Of a stretch of 64,000 nt of DNA, positions 17,634-24,764 are shown piece after piece (positions within the stretch are counted from its first letter, which is position 1; each line of letters starts with the position of its first letter). Location of the stretch: assembly GCA_021323535.1 (NCBI GenBank), contig JAJONO010000014.1:16580-80579 (forward strand), written 5' to 3'. A program made the translations under genes and the position numbers. The notes beneath the pieces were generated by a model. That model saw only the letters and a list, made by a program, of their open reading frames with translations, was not told the DNA's origin and ran no database searches. The stretch comes from Bacteroidota bacterium (GTDB taxonomy: Bacteria > Bacteroidota > Bacteroidia > B-17B0 > Aurantibacillaceae).

Positions 17634-19502
17634 ATGCCTACGTACGACCCAACAACATGCTACAACAATTTATTGGGAGCAAATTTACACCCATGTCCCG
17701 ATGGAGCCGGAGGATCTGGTTCCCTATCTTTTCACTGCCAGTCTGTTTCACAGGATTTGCATTCCTGGTGTTATGGCCAGGATGTATATTATCCGCTTAA
17801 ATGGCAGGAAGCTTATAATACAACTTTATGCGCTGCTGATGTATATCACGACGGCCCTGGCGATAATCCTAATATTTGTAGTCCACAGGTGTTTGGTTCT
17901 ATCAATGATCAGACAAATTGGATCCTCAACCAACCAAATCCAAAAATCTGGATGTCGCGTGAGTGTGATTGTTGCTGTTCGTGTTTTGCTTACGGAACCC
18001 CGGTAGCTGTTTCATCGGAAGCTATGAAGTCTATCGAAAAATTTGAGCTTGAAGACGATGTTCTTACTGCCGCTTTAGCGATGCCAACAACAAGATCAGG
18101 TAAAATGCAGATAACGTGGAGTCAAAGTAAAGTAAAGATGAGCATGGGATCTCCTCCCTTGCCAGCTGGCCAGAAAAATTATCCGGATGTAATTCATGTA
18201 AATTATGGAGCCGGGCTTGAACTTATCTGTACTCTTGATCAGGTTTTTTTATTGGCAAACGGAAAATTAAAACACGCATCACAACTTGCTCTGACAGATA
18301 AACTCACAGCTCCCGATGGATCACCCGTTGAGATCAATTCGGTTAAAGTGGCTCAGTACGCCGGAGGTATTCATCATATTGCTACAAGTGTAGAGCCCGT
18401 AAAAAATGCTAACGGACATTTATTAAATACCAATGGTGTAATTACAGGTGATTATTCTCTTCAGATTTCAACAGGAAAAATGGGAGATTCTCTTGAAACC
18501 AGTCCTCACATTGGAAGTGATGAATATGACAAACTGCATGCTTCAAGCGCACGTAGTATTTTTCATTATTCAAAAGACGTTGATAATGTAAGCGACGGAC
18601 CACAAACATTACATCTTTATGTAAAAAACACTCAGGTTCCGGACTCCGCTATGTCTTTCATTGATCCTGACCAATCTATGGAGATTGATGCTAATGCAAA
18701 ATTCAGGAATCCATTTGACCCTATAACTGCGTCATTAACTTCTAAACTGTTTAAAATTTTTAACGCGTTTTATCCAGACATTCAGTTTTACATTGACAAA
18801 ACCGATATGTCTGCCAATGCATATGCATTTATGGCTTATGGTCAGAAACATGTTGTAATCACTGGCAAAATGCTCAGAGTAGATACTCTTTACTGGGAAG
18901 GTGTTTCATTGATACTGGCGCAGTGTGTTGCCAGTTTCGATCCGCAAACCAGTCAGCTTTTGTTGAGATCTGAAGCAGATTTACTAAGTACAAAATATGT
19001 ATTTCGTACCGTGTTTCCTTTTACACAGAATAGCGTGTATCAGGCGGCAATGACTCAAATTACAACGTTGTTTGATTACGTTAAGAAAAATAATGGCGGC
19101 GACCCTAAGCAACCAAAACGTTTCCCGGCGTTGGCTTGCAGACTCGAAACCTATAATAGTGGAGAATATGGAGGTGATTTACCACAATGCGCAGGCGGAC
19201 AACCAGTACCGTTATCGTTCATGGTTTATTGGGCAAAATACGATTCTGCTAAAAAAGTTCTTACCATTGCTTTTAGTCTGAGTCTGGATCCGAAATCGAT
19301 CGGGAACATGAAAAATTACACACTCGATCCTTTGGTGCTTCCAACCGGAGCTACAACATCGGTAGATAAGCAGATTAATCTGAATGTTGATTTAAGTCCC
19401 GCTACTAATTACCAGATAACAATTTTAGGAGTGAAATCAATAGACGGACAGGACATTTCCGCTTCCGGAAATAATTATGTTAGTTTTACAACAGACAAAT
19501 AA
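17634..19502 (+). CDS. Hint-domain protein of the Tc locus with a degenerate M48-like region and an Ig-like C terminus
   Basis: 622 aa, no signal peptide. Residues 1-116 are Cys-rich (C9, C21, C35, C46, C66, C82 and the cluster C111, C113-C115). At C117 a Hint (hedgehog/intein) domain starts with C-F-A-Y-G-T-P and runs to about 275, ending N-G-H-L-L-N-T-N-G-V-I-T-G-D-Y; Hint domains self-cleave at this Cys. Around 394-436 the pattern A-N-A-Y-A-F ... H-V-V-I-T-G ... W-E-G-V-S-L-I-L-A looks like an M48-type peptidase, but the expected H-E-x-x-H place reads Q430-C431-V-A-S434, so it should be inactive. The last ~95 residues resemble an SbsA-like Ig domain (L-D-P-K-S-I-G-N-M-K-N-Y). It follows TcA after 146 bp on the same strand. 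Cleavage or scaffolding role in toxin maturation is an inference; no function is assigned. Confidence 0.75.
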   Translation: MPTYDPTTCYNNLLGANLHPCPDGAGGSGSLSFHCQSVSQDLHSWCYGQDVYYPLKWQEAYNTTLCAADVYHDGPGDNPNICSPQVFGSINDQTNWILNQPNPKIWMSRECDCCCSCFAYGTPVAVSSEAMKSIEKFELEDDVLTAALAMPTTRSGKMQITWSQSKVKMSMGSPPLPAGQKNYPDVIHVNYGAGLELICTLDQVFLLANGKLKHASQLALTDKLTAPDGSPVEINSVKVAQYAGGIHHIATSVEPVKNANGHLLNTNGVITGDYSLQISTGKMGDSLETSPHIGSDEYDKLHASSARSIFHYSKDVDNVSDGPQTLHLYVKNTQVPDSAMSFIDPDQSMEIDANAKFRNPFDPITASLTSKLFKIFNAFYPDIQFYIDKTDMSANAYAFMAYGQKHVVITGKMLRVDTLYWEGVSLILAQCVASFDPQTSQLLLRSEADLLSTKYVFRTVFPFTQNSVYQAAMTQITTLFDYVKKNNGGDPKQPKRFPALACRLETYNSGEYGGDLPQCAGGQPVPLSFMVYWAKYDSAKKVLTIAFSLSLDPKSIGNMKNYTLDPLVLPTGATTSVDKQINLNVDLSPATNYQITILGVKSIDGQDISASGNNYVSFTTDK

Positions 19503-19509
19503 TATTTTG

Positions 19510-19554
19510 CAGAGCTTATTTTTACAGTGAAATACCTGTTAAAAATAAGCTCTG
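19510..19554 (+). other. Long hairpin between the Hint gene and the Cys-rich gene
   Basis: Eight bases after the Hint stop, CAGAGCTTATTTTTA pairs perfectly with TAAAAATAAGCTCTG (15 bp), and the loop can extend the stem with a bulge. There is no T-run after it. It may be a processing or attenuation element, or a weak terminator that lowers expression of the next gene. Confidence 0.6.
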
Positions 19555-19572
19555 TAATTAAAACCATTACTT

Positions 19573-20121
19573 ATGAACGCAATCGATTTATTTGAAAACA
19601 GAAAAGAACTAGGTGAAGTATTAGGTTTAAACGAACCTGTTTCGGAAGATGTTTTTCTTTGTGCACTACATAATAAAACGTATTCTCATAATCTCATCAT
19701 GTGTAAAGGACAAAAAGGGTTTCTGGATCATCTTCTTGCCAATCCACCTTTGGAGAGTATTGGGAAACACAACAAATCCGAAATATCAAATTCCGCGCTC
19801 TTGCAGAAAGGAGCAAAGGCGTTGGTATCGTGGGCAAAAACAGGCTTTTCTAAAGTTTCGGAAGAAATGCTCGAAAAGCGTGAAAATGCCTGCCTTAGTT
19901 GTGAACATATGAGAAAACCTGAAAAGTTTTTGCAAAGCCTGGTTACATCGGAAGTGAAAGATGAAATTGGCAAACGTGCGGCTAATTGCGTGTGTGGTCT
20001 CTGTGGCTGTAGTATCAGCAAAAAAATACGCCTGCCATCAGAATCGTGCCCTGCAGTACACCCTGAGAATAAAAATTTAAACCTTTGGGGTGAATCAGTA
20101 AACAAAAACCACCATACTTAA
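19573..20121 (+). CDS. Cys-rich, probably zinc-binding protein of the Tc locus
   Basis: 182 aa. The C-terminal half has the pattern C-L-S-C-E-H-M, then C-V-C-G-L-C-G-C-S-I-S-K-K-I-R-L, then E-S-C-P-A-V-H-P and L-W-G-E, which resembles a small zinc-ribbon type module: CxxC plus CxCxxCxC and a late Cys. Upstream of it the segment G-A-K-A-L-V-S-W-A-K-T-G-F (about 77-89) looks like a helix packed on this module. The pattern seems familiar from other bacteria but I cannot name a family or function. No signal peptide or membrane segment. It is the last gene of the toxin island and is followed by a strong terminator, so it probably belongs to the same transcription unit as the Hint protein. Confidence 0.7.
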   Translation: MNAIDLFENRKELGEVLGLNEPVSEDVFLCALHNKTYSHNLIMCKGQKGFLDHLLANPPLESIGKHNKSEISNSALLQKGAKALVSWAKTGFSKVSEEMLEKRENACLSCEHMRKPEKFLQSLVTSEVKDEIGKRAANCVCGLCGCSISKKIRLPSESCPAVHPENKNLNLWGESVNKNHHT

Positions 20122-20142
20122 ATTCAACCTTTCGCGATAATT

Positions 20143-20179
20143 AACCTCACACCTGCATTATTGCTGGTGTGAGGTTTTT
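20143..20179 (+). terminator. Rho-independent terminator closing the toxin island
   Basis: AACCTCACACC pairs perfectly with GGTGTGAGGTT across a 12-nt loop and is followed by TTTTT. It lies 22 bp after the Cys-rich gene and 11 bp before the glcD-derived repeat. Confidence 0.88.
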
Positions 20180-20190
20180 AATTTAATTAT

Positions 20191-20357
20191 CTCTGTAAAA
20201 AACTCGGAGGAACAATAAGTGGCGAACATGGAATAGGTCTTGTTCAGAAACACTATTTGCCAATTGTATTTCCAAAACATCTGATGGAATTAATGAAGAA
20301 CATCAAACGTGTTTTCGATCCTGATGAGATTTAAATCCCGGGAAGATTTTTGAGTAG
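20191..20357 (+). pseudogene. Right copy of the direct repeat: broken 3' fragment of the glcD-like gene
   Basis: This 167-bp fragment repeats bases 755-922. Read in the original frame it gives L-C-K-K-L-G-G-T-I-S-G-E-H-G-I-G and continues to D-P-D-E-I, where a one-base deletion in the T-run creates an early TAA. It has no start and no 5' part, so it is a remnant, not a gene. It marks the right end of the 19.4 kb toxin island. Confidence 0.95.
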
Positions 20358-20360
20358 ACG

Positions 20361-20783
20361 CTATTTTATTATTTTAGATCCTTTTACTAATGATGAAAAT
20401 GTTTTTTTGTCAATCATATTTAAATAGTAATAAATATGATCTTCTGTTTGAGTAAAATTTAATTGAGAATATTTTGAAGCTCCTGAAAAAGCAAATTCCC
20501 CTTTGACTCCACAATTATTTTCAACATAAACTGATAGAATGGATGTTGGATCATAAGACTTTATATAATTATAATGACAACCAAAAATGCAACCATAAGG
20601 TTTTAAGATACTTTTGTTATACATCAAAGTGTCGATTTTAAAATTACCTTTAGCGTTAGATTTTATTAAAATTGTATAATAACAGGTTTCATTGCCATAT
20701 GTTTCGAATACTAATGAGAGGTGATTCTGGCAATTGAGCCTGGAACAGAAACTAAAGATTATAGCAAACGTTACTAATTTCAT
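20361..20783 (-). CDS. Small exported protein of unknown function
   Basis: 140 aa with a short N-terminal signal peptide (K-L-V-T-F-A-I-I-F-S-F-C) and five Cys in the mature part, two of them in C-I-F-G-C. I do not recognise the family. It is very AT-rich compared with its neighbours and lies 3 bp from the glcD remnant, pointing towards it. It stands alone on the minus strand; the closest genes on both sides are on the plus strand. Its origin could be tied to the island insertion, but nothing shows this directly. The ATG at 20783 gives the signal peptide directly. Confidence 0.65.
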   Translation of the reverse strand: MKLVTFAIIFSFCSRLNCQNHLSLVFETYGNETCYYTILIKSNAKGNFKIDTLMYNKSILKPYGCIFGCHYNYIKSYDPTSILSVYVENNCGVKGEFAFSGASKYSQLNFTQTEDHIYYYLNMIDKKTFSSLVKGSKIIK

Positions 20784-21326
20784 GTATTAGTAACGAAGGG
20801 AATGCGAGTTTATTATAAAGTTAAACTACATACTTCATCGCAGATGAAGTCCTGTGAATAACTCCTGATCAAATTTTAGAATTTGGTTTGCAATGAAGCT
20901 AGGTGCCTATGTGGTTGAAAGGTCTAAGTTACCTCTGCAAATTCAGCAAAAATAACAACACATAAGCGAATAAAATCTGGTACGACAGGTATCTGTTAAA
21001 GAATACCTTATTCAGAAGCAAATTTATTTCTTTCATCAGTAAAAAGGGTTTTGTTTAAGTTATATCTAAGTTATGATATTTAAGCGGATTTCCAAACCAC
21101 ATATTTCAACAAAAACTTACATGTGCCATGGATTTCGACAGGCTTAATCACATATTGTATTAATTCCCGTTTTTTAACCACGCGCAGGTGCCAGATTTCG
21201 CTGGTTTTCACAGATCCGGATTTGAATAGCTATCTGGTATCTTCTGCATACAGATCCAATAAATCTGTGGATCTGCGGCTTAAAAAGTAGTAGATTTTGG
21301 CCCAAAAAACCCGTAAATTTGAGTAA
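20784..21326. other. 543-bp non-coding region with remnants of dispersed repeats
   Basis: No gene is visible. It contains a small hairpin at 20832-20850 (ACTTCATC / GATGAAGT), a CCTATGTGGT motif near 20895 also present near 35128 and, inverted, near 39423, and near 21127-21146 a sequence like TTCGACAGGCTTAATCAC that resembles the dispersed repeat found at 49.4 and 53.2 kb in inverted orientation. TAAATTTG at 21314-21321 fits a Bacteroidota -7 box directly before the start at 21327. Confidence 0.6.
21314..21321 (+). promoter_or_regulatory. Candidate -7 box of the 21327-24008 operon
   Basis: TAAATTTG matches the Bacteroidota -7 consensus TAnnTTTG. It ends 5 bp before the ATG at 21327, so the transcript would be nearly leaderless. 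A TTTG at 21296-21299 is 14 bp upstream, closer than the usual -33 spacing, so only the -7 box is convincing. Confidence 0.3.
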
Positions 21327-21782
21327 ATGAAACACTATTCAACTCATGCCATTGACCAGCTTACGCGCCACGTGCTTAAAGACACCTCGGGCTTTAACTG
21401 GTTAATGAATAACGGATATAGAGAACTTCTCGCAACGTTTGACGCTGTTCGCGATGAAAAAGGAGCCTTTAAATATTTAATGGATAATAAACACTTTGTC
21501 CTTGCCGCCTTCGTAAATGCTGTCTGGGAAGATGAGAAGGCCTTTAAATTTCTAATGGATTCTAAAGCGTACGATTGGGCCGCCTGCGCCAATATTATCA
21601 ATGGTGATGATAAGGCAGAGGAGGCTCTGAACAGGAATGATAAAAAACACTTTGTGCTTCTCGCGCATGCGATCCAGAGCCGTATTCATGAAGACGGCGA
21701 CCGTAATATGAGTCCGTGGGGTGTTATGCAGAATCTTCTCAACTTTAAAAAGGCAATGAAAAAAGATGAGGATAATAGATAG
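21327..21782 (+). CDS. Conserved-looking small repeat protein, function unknown
   Basis: 151 aa, soluble. It is built from three or four ~30-residue units with the pattern F-x-W/Y-L-M-x-N ... E-L-L-A-x-F-D-A-V-R-D-E-K-G-A-F, seen at about 24-50, 51-80 and 81-105, likely helical hairpins. The C-terminal ~45 residues are charged. I cannot name a family. It overlaps the next gene by 17 bp, and that gene in turn overlaps the TPR/SpoIIE phosphatase by one base, so the three are very likely one operon and translationally coupled. A role as a partner or substrate of the phosphatase is an inference from this context only. Confidence 0.7.
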   Translation: MKHYSTHAIDQLTRHVLKDTSGFNWLMNNGYRELLATFDAVRDEKGAFKYLMDNKHFVLAAFVNAVWEDEKAFKFLMDSKAYDWAACANIINGDDKAEEALNRNDKKHFVLLAHAIQSRIHEDGDRNMSPWGVMQNLLNFKKAMKKDEDNR

Positions 21783-21993
21783 TATTCCGCATGAAAGCAT
21801 GTCCATCAGCATTTTTAAAATGAATGATAAATTCATGGTCAAATTTGAAGCGGGACCAATGGAACAAACCTTTAAATTTTTTGAAGAAGACGTAAAAAAC
21901 CTCGAAGTATTAAAGTCGAAAATTACTCCCGAATTCATTGAAACAACCAGGAAACGCTTCAATGAAATGTTTCTTCAAATGAAAAACTGTTAA
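21766..21993 (+). CDS. Small conserved-looking protein, function unknown
   Basis: 75 aa, soluble, acidic, predicted mixed alpha/beta with no Cys-rich or membrane segment. It starts 17 bp inside the end of the previous gene and its stop TAA shares its last base with the ATG of the phosphatase gene. This tight packing supports it as real despite its size. No family recognised. Confidence 0.65.
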   Translation: MRIIDSIPHESMSISIFKMNDKFMVKFEAGPMEQTFKFFEEDVKNLEVLKSKITPEFIETTRKRFNEMFLQMKNC

Positions 21994-24008
21994 TGAGGCA
22001 TTTTTATTATTTTCTTATTGCTTTTCTTAGTGTTCATGCTAGCCTTGCAAGTTATGATTCAACGAGATTTGAGCCGTTCATAAAGAAAATAATGTCCGGA
22101 AAAAATGGCCAGGATATCCTGCTTCGTTTCGCCGACAGTCTTTATAATACATCCAAACTTGAGCAACGACAATTCCTGTCGGATGTTAACCTTAAAGCAA
22201 AAAATGCCGGCAATCGTATTATTGAGGCGCACAGCTCAAATCTCCTCGCCTTAACTTATCTCGACTTTGGTTTGTATTCAGAAGCTTACAAACAGTTTAA
22301 CAGCGCGTTTAAAATATACAGCGAAGAAAAGAACAAGACCGGTGTTTTTAATACGTATTCAAACATGGGTAACATGTATTTTTTCATGGGTGATATAAAA
22401 CGTTCGCTTATTTATCATCTGAAATCGTACCAGTATTTCAAAGCAAATTTTGATGAAAATAAAGATGCGGCGAGAGGAGCCAGTTCCTGTATCAATCTTG
22501 GAAGTGTATATGGCACCATGAACAATCTGCCACTTGCTAAAATTTATTTTTACAAGGCACTCGATTATTACAAACGCGATAAAGATAAAGACAGTATTAC
22601 TCTTGCTTTGATCATGAACAACATTGGCGATGTTCACATGACCCTTAAAGAGTACGATACGGCAAAAAAATTCCTGGATATTTCCTGCAGACTCAAACTT
22701 CTCTATGGAAATGTGGAGCAGAAAGCCGATGCCTGGAACAGTATGGGTGTGTATTATTACAATGTCGGGCAACAGAAAAAGGCGGAGGAATACTTATTAA
22801 AGACAATTCCTTTTTTTGATACAACTCATCCTGAAAGCGATCTCTTAAAATACTATTCTAATCTGGCAGATGTATATTCGAAACTGGGCGATTACAAAAA
22901 AGAAAATCTTTTTCTGAAACTCAATTATAAAACAAGTCAGTTTCTCGACAGTGTTGGCAAAGTTTCGGAGATAGAAGCGAATGAAATAAAATTACAGTTA
23001 AGACAACAGAGTGTAAACGATAGCATTCAGAACCAGGCACAAATCAGGATCAGGGATGTGAAATTGCAACAGAAGAAACGTGAGTCTATTTACGGAATTC
23101 TTGCGCTTGTCGCAGTAAGTATTGTTGCCTTTCTGTTCTTTAACCGGTATAAACTTACGCGGAAACAAAAAATTGAAATCGAAGAACAAAAACATTTTAT
23201 TGAAGAAAAGAATAAAGAGATCCGCGATAGCATTACTTATGCGCAGAACCTTCAGAACGCGCTAATACCAGATGAAGACGAACTTGTAAAATCAGGAACT
23301 GAGGCTTTTGTTATTTATTTACCGAAGGATATTGTGGCGGGTGATTTTTATTGGATACATAATGTTGAAGGTTATTCGTTAGATGTTAAAGGTTCTGAAC
23401 GAATAACCAATAACCCTCAACTTGTACTCGTTGCCGCCGCAGATTGTACAGGTCACGGTGTGCCGGGCGCCATGGTAAGCGTGGTGTGCATTAACGCGCT
23501 CAATAGGGCAGTAAATGAATTTAATCTTATAGAGCCCAATGAAATTCTGGACAAGGTGAACGCGCTTGTGAATGAAACATTCAGTAAGAACAACAAACAG
23601 GTGAATGATGGCATGGATATTTCACTCCTGTTAATTGATAAGAACAGGGGAGAAGTAAAATGGTCGGGAGCGAACAATCAGCTCATTAGTTTTTACAAGG
23701 GAGAAATGAAAATTACCCGTGCCGATAAACAGCCCATTGGCAAAAACGAAAATCACAAACCTTTTAGGCTTCATACATTCCCACTCGAGAAAGGAACGGT
23801 GTATTACCTGGTTACAGATGGATTCGCGGACCAGTTTGGGGGTGAAAAAAATAAAAAAATGGGCATTTCAAGACTAAAAACTTTAATGACCGAGCACCAC
23901 GATAAGCAAATGAAAGAACAAAAAGTTATATTTGAGTCAGCTTTCAAACAGTGGAAAAACGATACTGAACAAACCGACGATGTTTCCTTGATCGGCATAC
24001 GGGTATAG
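21993..24008 (+). CDS. TPR-repeat membrane protein with SpoIIE-type PP2C phosphatase domain
   Basis: 671 aa. N-terminal signal peptide (F-Y-Y-F-L-I-A-F-L-S-V-H-A), then about six TPR repeats (50-320; for example Y-S-N-M-G-N-M-Y-F-F-M-G-D and A-W-N-S-M-G-V-Y-Y-Y-N-V-G), a short coiled coil, one transmembrane helix (about 366-385, G-I-L-A-L-V-A-V-S-I-V-A-F-L), a second coiled coil starting E-E-Q-K-H-F-I-E-E-K, and a cytoplasmic SpoIIE/RsbU-type serine phosphatase domain (about 425-671). Metal-site motifs are seen: V-A-G-D-F-Y-W, A-D-C-T-G-H-G-V-P-G-A-M and D-D-V-S-L-I. The family dephosphorylates phosphoserine/threonine regulators such as anti-anti-sigma factors; the periplasmic TPRs would be the sensor. 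No sigma or anti-sigma partner is visible nearby. Confidence 0.9.
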   Translation: MRHFYYFLIAFLSVHASLASYDSTRFEPFIKKIMSGKNGQDILLRFADSLYNTSKLEQRQFLSDVNLKAKNAGNRIIEAHSSNLLALTYLDFGLYSEAYKQFNSAFKIYSEEKNKTGVFNTYSNMGNMYFFMGDIKRSLIYHLKSYQYFKANFDENKDAARGASSCINLGSVYGTMNNLPLAKIYFYKALDYYKRDKDKDSITLALIMNNIGDVHMTLKEYDTAKKFLDISCRLKLLYGNVEQKADAWNSMGVYYYNVGQQKKAEEYLLKTIPFFDTTHPESDLLKYYSNLADVYSKLGDYKKENLFLKLNYKTSQFLDSVGKVSEIEANEIKLQLRQQSVNDSIQNQAQIRIRDVKLQQKKRESIYGILALVAVSIVAFLFFNRYKLTRKQKIEIEEQKHFIEEKNKEIRDSITYAQNLQNALIPDEDELVKSGTEAFVIYLPKDIVAGDFYWIHNVEGYSLDVKGSERITNNPQLVLVAAADCTGHGVPGAMVSVVCINALNRAVNEFNLIEPNEILDKVNALVNETFSKNNKQVNDGMDISLLLIDKNRGEVKWSGANNQLISFYKGEMKITRADKQPIGKNENHKPFRLHTFPLEKGTVYYLVTDGFADQFGGEKNKKMGISRLKTLMTEHHDKQMKEQKVIFESAFKQWKNDTEQTDDVSLIGIRV

Positions 24009-24116
24009 TCAATAGTTGATGGTCTATAGTCAATAGTCGTGAGTTAATAGAAAGAAGTTGTTAGCATAATTAATAAGTACAGAACTATAAACTATTAGCC
24101 ATAGACTATAAACTAA

Positions 24117-24461
24117 ATGATCCTCTATTTCAATCCAGAATGTTCTAAATGCAACGAAGCCAAAGATCTTCTAGAGAGGAACAATTGTGAGCTGCAGATA
24201 CGGAATTACCTGGAGTTTCCTCCCTCGGAAAAAGAATTGAAGGAGCTTCTCAAAAAACTGAATTGTAATGCTATTGATCTTGTCAGAAAAAAAGAAAGAC
24301 TCTACATCGAAAAATACGAGGGGCAATACCTTTGTGAAGATGACTGGATCAAAATTCTCTCCGAAAATCCTGTTCTCATTGAGCGACCTATTCTCATAGA
24401 TACTGAAAAAGCTATCATTGGCCGTCCACCGGTACTTGTATTGGATCTCTTGAAGAAATAA
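24117..24461 (+). CDS. ArsC/Spx-family thioredoxin-fold protein (arsenate reductase-like)
   Basis: 114 aa, matching the small glutaredoxin-type ArsC family in length. N-terminal I-L-Y-F-N-P-E-C-S-K-C has the catalytic Cys position (C9) with a second Cys at 12. Later the family patterns N-Y-L-E-F-P-P-S (where ArsC has Y-L-x-x-P-P-x) and E-R-P-I-L-I ... I-I-G-R-P-P are present. The usual third arsenate-binding arginine pattern can be read in R-P-I and G-R-P-P, so activity is plausible, but many members (YffB-like) have other roles and there is no ars operon nearby. The 108 bp before it hold repeated ATAGTCAATAGT and ACTATAAACTA units. Confidence 0.8.
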   Translation: MILYFNPECSKCNEAKDLLERNNCELQIRNYLEFPPSEKELKELLKKLNCNAIDLVRKKERLYIEKYEGQYLCEDDWIKILSENPVLIERPILIDTEKAIIGRPPVLVLDLLKK

Positions 24462-24764
24462 GCAGTTTTTTTTGATAAAGATAAATAACGAATGATAAAA
24501 GGCGCTTTTTAAATGGTCGTTTAGCATACAAAGGTCTTGTCCTTTATCATTGATCCAATCCCGTAATTCTCTGCGTTCTTAGCTTCTTCTGTGGTCTATG
24601 ACAGAACCTTTCTAAAAATCTTTAGATGTCATTTAGGGCCTCGTTTCTTCAGAACACACCTCAAAATCTACCACTTATGAATTCATAGGTCATTTCCACT
24701 CATTTTGTACTCGCTTATCGCTTAAATTTTCGTAATATTATTCATTAATGTAAACTCTTTGAGT
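24462..24764. other. 303-bp gap before the PKD protein
   Basis: No gene is visible. AATGATAAAAGG near 24491 can pair imperfectly with CCTTTATCATT near 24541 across a loop of about 40 nt. A TCTGCGTTCTTAGC-like stretch near 24580 resembles a common dispersed non-coding repeat. No convincing promoter box was found. Confidence 0.5.

Noticed and set aside
1332..20121. Type VI or phage-tail-like contractile injection system
   Set aside because: Rhs repeats alone suggested it, but the SpvB/TcdB and TcA domains fix this as a Tc toxin, and there are no sheath, baseplate or tube genes.
20191..20357. Real second glcD-like gene or domain
   Set aside because: It lacks a start and any 5' part and a one-base deletion gives an early stop; it is a remnant.
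24759..24764. TTG start for the PKD protein
   Set aside because: ATG at 24765 is directly at the start of the signal peptide; the two extra residues add nothing.
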